Of a stretch of 64,000 nt of DNA, positions 58,331 through 64,000 are shown piece after piece. The notes under the pieces are model-generated. The model did not search any database, had not been told where the DNA came from, and worked only from the letters and a program-made list of their open reading frames with translations. The first letter of the stretch is position 1. Every line of letters begins with the position of its first letter. Source of the stretch: Diplolepis rosae (Eukaryota; Arthropoda; Insecta; Hymenoptera; Diplolepididae); contig JAPYXD010000555.1 of NCBI GenBank assembly GCA_030998225.1, forward strand, positions 2,604,001 through 2,668,000, given 5' to 3'. A program made the position numbers and the translations under genes.

Positions 58331-58640
58331 AAGACGATGGAAATTTTATATCTATTCCTATACTTTATATGCATATATACATTGTATATGTATATATATA
58401 TATATCACATAGCTAATTCGTTGAAACCGCCTTTTTAATACAAACACGCGTAAATTTTCTGAGAACTTTATTCCTTTACTGATGTCTTTGAAAGTACTTT
58501 TTTTTAACTTAAATATTTTGCGAGGTTTGATAAAAGAGGAAATAGAGAAATTGATTGGTTTTAAGGAAATAATAGGGTAAAATTTTGAAAAGAGAGTAAA
58601 AGGGGAAAAAGGGGGAACACTTTAATACCTGCCTTAATAT

Positions 58641-60171
58641 ACCGACAGCTTTAAAGTCTTGATTTTTTAATAAAAATTAATTAAATTCTCGTGAAAGTTG
58701 GATAATAAAAAGAGAAAAGGAGTTTTGAAGAAAGATGTTATGGGTTACATAAGTTGAGTAACAGTTAGAAGCTCCAATAAATGTTAGTGTCGCGACGGGA
58801 AGGATTTATCTCTGCTATCTAGCATCTTGAGACCAATCCCGCGAAAGTCAAATATACGTAATCCAGACCTTGCTAAGGATGAAAGAGCTGCAGGGTTAAT
58901 TTCTCGCATTGCCGCGGGAACTTCTGGTTAGTATCGCAAAGATGGCTCATAAAAGGTTCTTGGAAGTCTCTCTAACGTGCTGTTAGTACCGAATTTAACG
59001 GTGCCCTCGTAAACGGGATCCTAGAATAATGCCACATTCACTCCTCGGCTTTTGGATCTAGCCTTCTACCTAACTAAATTTTACATTTACTTACCTTATA
59101 ACTCACTTCTAGTTTTAAGCAATGACATTAACAATTTTATAGTTTCAGATTAATCAGTGACGCCTTTTTTTGCATTTTTATAAACATACTCACAAATTTT
59201 TAATCATATATAGTTAAAAAATGTCGGCTCAAAGATCGACTCATCAATTATGCGCTCGATGCACACTCGACTTACTTGAAGATAATGACCGGTTATTCAA
59301 AAAGAATTTACAATCAGTGAGTCGAAATGAATGATTTCTATGGCCTTTGTTTTTATATCTGTAGTAGGTCAAGTGGAACTTCAAAAATTGTTCTATTAAT
59401 TAATGGAGAAAAATTCATTTTACTGCGAACAATTATTCATTTAAACTCCGTATGCTTAATTAAAAAAGTTTAAAAGTTTAAAAAAGTATATATAATCACA
59501 AAGAATTTTTGGAAAATAATCCAACAAAAACTTATGTAATAAAGAGTGTTCTACTTTTTAATATTATAAAACGATTTTATAAGGAGATTTAGTCTCATTT
59601 TTCGCAATATTTGTTATTCCAACATAAAATGTATTATTTTCCATTACCATTCACAGATTTCAAATCCCAATTAGATTAAACTTCCCAAGTAAAACAGATG
59701 CATTTAATTTTTCCCATAAATTAAAATGTCAATAAGATCATGCTAGATTATCTACATTTCCATTAATCTATCAACATTGCGTATTTGTATGTTTCACTTT
59801 ATAGGCATATATATGGAGTTTAGTAAGAGACAAAAAGTATCAGGAAGATATAGATACCGTCAAGTAATCAGATAAGTTAATAGGACGCCTTTGTGCCTCA
59901 AAGCATATCCATTAAAAGACAGCTCGTGCTTTTTAGTGGTTGCATAATGCAAAGTAGAGCTTTTCTTGATTAAGAAGACCGCCAGACAAATCGGCAAAGG
60001 ACCAAAGAGAATGAAAAGAAAATCTTATAAAACAGAAATATATCTTGCTGGGAAAGATCCCTAGTCAAGATACAAATGACACCCGTTACAAGTAGAAGTA
60101 TATTGCGCGAATATTGTAACTTGCCTCCCGTTCTGAAACTTCTTAAAAAGGACATTGAAGGAGCTATAACA
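58641..60171. other. No gene recognised
   Basis: 58780-59050 is a GC-balanced patch with a stop-rich frame set; it is not transposon-like and might be conserved non-coding DNA. The rest is A+T-rich. Confidence 0.4.
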
Positions 60172-60398
60172 ACACCGAAAAAACGATATTTTCATTTTAA
60201 GAATTACTCACTAAGCTTAAGAATATTTGTAACTTAAATAGGCGTCGAAAATATATTTTTGGCCTGTTATTAAGATTAATGTACGATGGAAGCCCTCTTA
60301 CCTTAAGAATATATATTCTTGTCTACATGATAATAAGGTATACTTAATCTTAGACTATAATAAGATTTAAGTATTTTTATTTCAAATATATTTGTTTA
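60172..60398 (+). repeat. Terminus related to dispersed repeat family B
   Basis: caccgaaaaaacgatatt at 60173 is the reverse complement of the family B end at 17882 (and closely matches 62573). The match fades after about 35 bp into aagaatat-rich sequence. Probably a truncated or diverged relative. Confidence 0.5.
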
Positions 60399-60591
60399 CT
60401 CTCTAAATCTGAATCAGTCAAATTTTCACTGATGAATCAGTGAAAAAAATATTTTTCACTGTCAAATCAGACAATTTTCACTGAAATAATCAGTGAAATT
60501 TGACTGATTTACAGTAACCTCTTTTTAGCTATTTGAATCAGTCAAATTTCACTCATAATCAGTAGATTTTGACTGATTCAAATTTATAGAG
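60399..60591. mobile_element. TA-flanked MITE built of CAGTCAAA repeats (193 bp)
   Basis: The ends ctctctaaatctgaatcagt and (inverted) ctctataaatttgaatcagt are flanked by TA. The interior is made of at least seven direct and inverted copies of aatcagtgaaa/aatcagtcaaa. Confidence 0.8.
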
Positions 60592-60593
60592 TA

Positions 60594-61384
60594 GCATTAC
60601 GTAACATATGGGACCTAGAGTTAATTCTTTTATCAAACTTTCTATTAAACCTTTAACTCTTCCTATTGTATTAATTTTATGACCTAAAGAGAAAACATGC
60701 ACATGGTGCAAAAGATTATAGTGAGTACACCATTAATCGCCCTTAGCAACGTACCTTTTCAGTGGGCAGACGATTTTACAAGTTTTACACATTTTACGAA
60801 CGTTTTTAGGACATGTGACATAGAAATCGTTCCTGAAACGTTTTTAGAACGTTTTCAAAACATTTTAAATATCGTGTGCTCGCAAGTTTGAGCGCGCGAT
60901 TTAATCGTCGCGCTTCGCGCTCCGTTCTTTCTGGACCTCAGTTTAAGTGAAACAGGAAATTCAATTTATTTAAGGCTCTATCGGCCTTAAGGAACACATT
61001 TTCATCATGACACTCATGCTTCGCGCTCGATTTTCTGTATACATTTCAGTAACTTTTTAATAAATTACATGATTCAAATTATTTATTTATTTTCTTCCAA
61101 ATATCTGAAAAAGGAAAAACAATCGTAGACTTTATTTAAGGAAACGATTTTGCAGAACAACGCTTATTTCGTATCTCACATATTTTGGTGAAAAAAATCG
61201 ATTTTTTTCAATATTATAAATCAAAACATAAAATATACATCCTGTCGAGAAATTTCTTAATAAGAATGTGTAGACCTCATTTAGGCAAATAATTTTTCAT
61301 CTAAAATTTTATTATGTATCTCATATATTCTGTCTAAAAAATGGAATTCTTGAATTTTAATCGTATTTTAATAATATTGTATCA
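60594..61384. other. No gene; short GC-rich hairpin inside
   Basis: gcgcgcgatttaatcg/tcgcgc at 60891-60921 followed by cttcgcgctc (again at 61019) is a local GC-rich repeat. A 64-codon frame at 60697-60891 has no recognisable motif. Confidence 0.4.
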
Positions 61385-61830
61385 GAACGTTTTTTTCATA
61401 TCTCGTATAATTTAACTGGAAAATGGAATTTTGATATTGACTTTTTTCAAGTTTTAATATGCTGTAACATTTCTAATTTTGATTTAATCAAAAAATGTGA
61501 TCAGGAAAATTTGTAGAGATTTATGAGCACTATCAAAAACCAGTTGGAATTTTTGATTTTTTTTAAAAATTATTTTCAAAAACACAAAAGTAGTGCTCAA
61601 TCCCTCAATTTTGATTGGATGTGGCTGGTTAACGAACTTCTTCTTACTTTTTTGGCTCCGATAAAGTGTGCCAAAGCTCAATTCAATCTGATAATTCTAT
61701 CGAGAGTTATGCCGCACACGAACTACTACAGACAGACAGACAGACACTTTCGTAAAAACGGTTTTTTCTGACTCAGGGGGTCTCAAAACGTAAAAATTTG
61801 ATGAAAATTTCGAAAGTCATTTTTCACATA
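61385..61830 (+). repeat. Dispersed repeat, second copy, with tail
   Basis: 61385-61500 matches 6815-6930. It continues to a (CAGA)n tract (61730-61746) and gactcagggggtctcaaaac at 61770-61789. The ordered combination looks like the end of a larger element, but no coding sequence identifies it. Confidence 0.55.
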
Positions 61831-62043
61831 AAACCAATACCTTCTCATATCGATGAGGATGTAAAAATCATTCTTTATACTTAAATTCAAATAACTGGAC
61901 GAGATCGTTAAATTGGTGGTCTTCCAGCCACGTTTTCACTTTTTCCATTTTTCATATTACGGTAAAACAATCGAAACGTACGTGGCATGAAACATTGAAA
62001 GACATTTCCTTTGCGCATTTCTTCTTTTCCCACTCCTACTATA

Positions 62044-62416
62044 GTACCACTTTATCAATGAAATAATAATTTAAATAAGCTTTCCGGAGAAGACAACACA
62101 CTCTAAAAACAAGTGTGTTACTTCTACACGTGAATCACGATAGTAACGTTCAAGGCATTTGAAGTGTGTATTTTCAATACACATTACAAACGTAACGTTT
62201 AATTTTCAAACACTTTAACGTTTTGTACCCGAAAAATTGAGTTGGCAATGTTTAGTAAGTACACACTTCGCTCAATTACACACTTGACAACGTGTGTAGT
62301 GTGTAAAAATTACACATTTCACTACACACTTGTGTTTAGAGTGCAATGCTGAAAAATGTAACGGATTACTGTCTTCTCCGAAAAATTGGTTTAAATTATT
62401 ATTTTAATTATAAAGC
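62044..62416. mobile_element. Palindromic element interrupted by a MITE
   Basis: ccactttatcaatg then aaataataatttaaat pairs with atttaaattattatttt at 62390-62410, and cggagaagaca pairs with tgtcttctccg. The 245-bp MITE sits near its centre. Absent from family B copy 1. Confidence 0.65.
62099..62343. mobile_element. CACTCTAAA-type MITE, copy 2 (245 bp)
   Basis: The ends cactctaaaaacaagtgtgt and (inverted) cactctaaacacaagtgtgt are flanked by CA on both sides (62097-62098 and 62344-62345). Nearly identical to 38517-38761 along its length. Confidence 0.9.
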
Positions 62417-62573
62417 GGTCGTATATAATTGGTGACGTCAGAGTCTACCACACGGCCTTAAAGTAAGAATTCCGTTTACTTCATTAAAAATATTATAGTA
62501 AGAATATGCCTTTAAGAATATGATATTCTTAATATTAGAATATAGTTTTTTCGGTGAAGTCACTATACTGCGG

Positions 62574-64000
62574 TCTTGATAGGCGATATTAAAATGCTAA
62601 ATATCCCCCCCCCCCCCATGACAACGGATGCAAAAACTATTTGACTCTCAATTTTTAAGTATTCTTAATAAAACAAGTCGGCAATATTAGGTGTATTACA
62701 ATAATATTAGGCTAATTTAATATCCCCCTATTCAGATTGGCGCGTAATGAATTTTATATCGTATTAAATTCTGGGTAACACTTGTTTACAAGTGATTAGC
62801 ATTTATTTTAAACAGACCCGCAGGGAATCTTTAAGAGCGTTAGGGATATAAATCACTCACAGATCATTATCTCAGGATACAGGATGAGTTATCGTGTAAA
62901 TCAAAACAATATTTAAATCTTATATTTACTTAAAAGCTGTTGTAATCTAATAAAATATTGTTATAAAATTTAAAATCAACTGAAAACTAAATCAAAGATA
63001 ATTCTATAAAATTAAGTAAAATATTACAAATAAAAAAACATTCAAATATCTTCAAAAATGTTTCTAGCAAATGACATTACAGGACTTTTTTCGACAAAAT
63101 TCACTTTTTCATATAGGTAATGCAACGCATGTGAAAAAGCAAACAGTCCAAGCCGGAAACTGAGTAGCAAGCTTATAAGGTCTTACTGTAGAAATGGTTC
63201 TACTACTTACAGTTGAAGAGGAGTTCAAAGAAGTTTGTGCGACGTAAAAGAATGGTGATTGCGAAGTGAAAGAAAAACTTAGCAGTGATATATTCTTATG
63301 CGGGGTACGTGCCAACCTTAAATAAACTTAATTCACACTTTCCAGGTAAAGAAGCAAGAAATAAGCTTAAAGGCAGGATAATAATTAACAAGATCACTTT
63401 CTAGATAACCTCTCTCTTATCCTAAAAATGTCAACATGGAAATTAAATAGGGGAGAGTGGCGATTAGTGGATAAGGTGAATTTCAAATTCGTAATTATGC
63501 TAAGATTTTATATAATTCGGGAACTTTTATCCGTCAATATGAAGATTATACACTTATATGAATAGTGCAAATATAAAAAACAGGATTTTTTAGATTTAAC
63601 TGGATCAATCGATTTCCTAGCATAATGAATTTACAAACTTTGTATTCCCTCTTCATTTTGGAGAAAATGATACGATCGATCTTATCCAATTGTGTTTTCT
63701 ATTATCTGACTCGAAATGCGCAAAATCAGAGCAATTATATTTTAATTTGTTTAAATTTAATAGAATTTACTTTCATTAATGAATATAGAATATGCTTCAA
63801 AAATTGTTAAACATTTAGTCATCTACACATATAAATGATAGGAAAGACATGTCTTGTAATATTCTATTATTAAGGGCTTCTTAAATTTCAAGATTTTATA
63901 GTTATCAAATGGATGAAAATATAAAAATGTATTGTAAAACTCCATGCAGAATGTCTAGTAAATCGAATTACCACATATCTCTTCAATTTTATCAAATCAT
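62574..64000. other. No gene recognised
   Basis: A run of 13 C lies at 62605-62617. The minus-strand frame 63109-63315 (68 codons, S/T-rich) has no known motif. Otherwise A+T-rich to the window end. Confidence 0.4.

Larger units (their letters stand above)
57265..58640. mobile_element. Possible TTAA-type element with ruined coding region
   Basis: The left end ttaacaggtgtaaaagcccc and inverted right end ttaaggcaggtattaaagtg are loosely similar and start at TTAA. Inside are a pogo-like MITE (57434-57773) and a degenerate charged coding relic (57900-58330). The ends are too diverged for firm limits. Confidence 0.35.
61886..62573 (+). repeat. Dispersed repeat family B, copy 2
   Basis: Aligns with 16984-17882 but lacks the TTAA element found there: aaacattgaaagacatttc here is the approximate empty site. 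This copy instead carries a palindrome (62044-62416) with a MITE inside. Confidence 0.75.

Noticed and set aside
60891..60935. GC-rich hairpin as a terminator or Helitron 3' hairpin
   Set aside because: No CTRR end follows at the right distance and no Helitron 5' TC start was found.

Overview
This is A+T-rich eukaryotic nuclear DNA that reads as a gene desert packed with small, mostly dead DNA transposons. No host protein-coding gene, tRNA or rRNA could be supported. The only recognisable protein-coding material is broken Tc1/mariner transposase. The mixture of mariner lineages, TA-flanked MITEs, TTAA-flanked foldback elements and a probable Penelope-like fragment points to an insect. The mariner and Tc3-like types look most like those of Hymenoptera (ants, wasps, bees). 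That taxonomic call is inference, not proof.

Layout. 0.7-6.4 kb: a TA-flanked element carrying a nested foldback with 8-bp target duplications, a deleted mariner, a MITE, a deleted Tc3-like element and two TTAA-flanked elements. 7.4-8.2 kb: a non-autonomous Tc1-type element. 9.7-13.9 kb: two foldbacks, a MITE and an internally deleted mariner. 17-22 kb: a TTAA foldback inside an older repeat, another TTAA element, and a TA-element that contains a deleted Tc1. 22.8-27.6 kb: four small inverted-repeat elements. 28.5-30.6 kb: a minisatellite with four-unit higher-order structure, inside an inverted-repeat element that is itself flanked by 112-bp direct repeats. 34.4-37.2 kb: two deleted mariners; the second shares its deletion junction with the 11.9 kb copy. 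38.2-40.6 kb: nested MITEs and the short relative of the minisatellite element. 41.9-46.9 kb: a four-layer nest including a probable solo LTR, part of which is duplicated 2.5 kb away. 47-49.7 kb: a foldback, a MITE, and a mariner split by another element that itself holds a MITE. 51.2-52.1 kb: a long GC-stemmed foldback. 52.6-52.9 kb: a fragment with a hammerhead-ribozyme-like core. 55.2-62.6 kb: further TIR elements, a pogo-like MITE and a second copy of the 17 kb repeat.

Nothing here works together as a pathway. The value of the window lies in the insertion chronology: nested insertions, filled versus empty sites, shared deletion junctions and elements sharing one TA dinucleotide allow many events to be ordered from sequence alone. 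Coordinates of element ends come from visual matching of inverted repeats and are usually good to a few bases; internal limits of degenerate copies are approximate.
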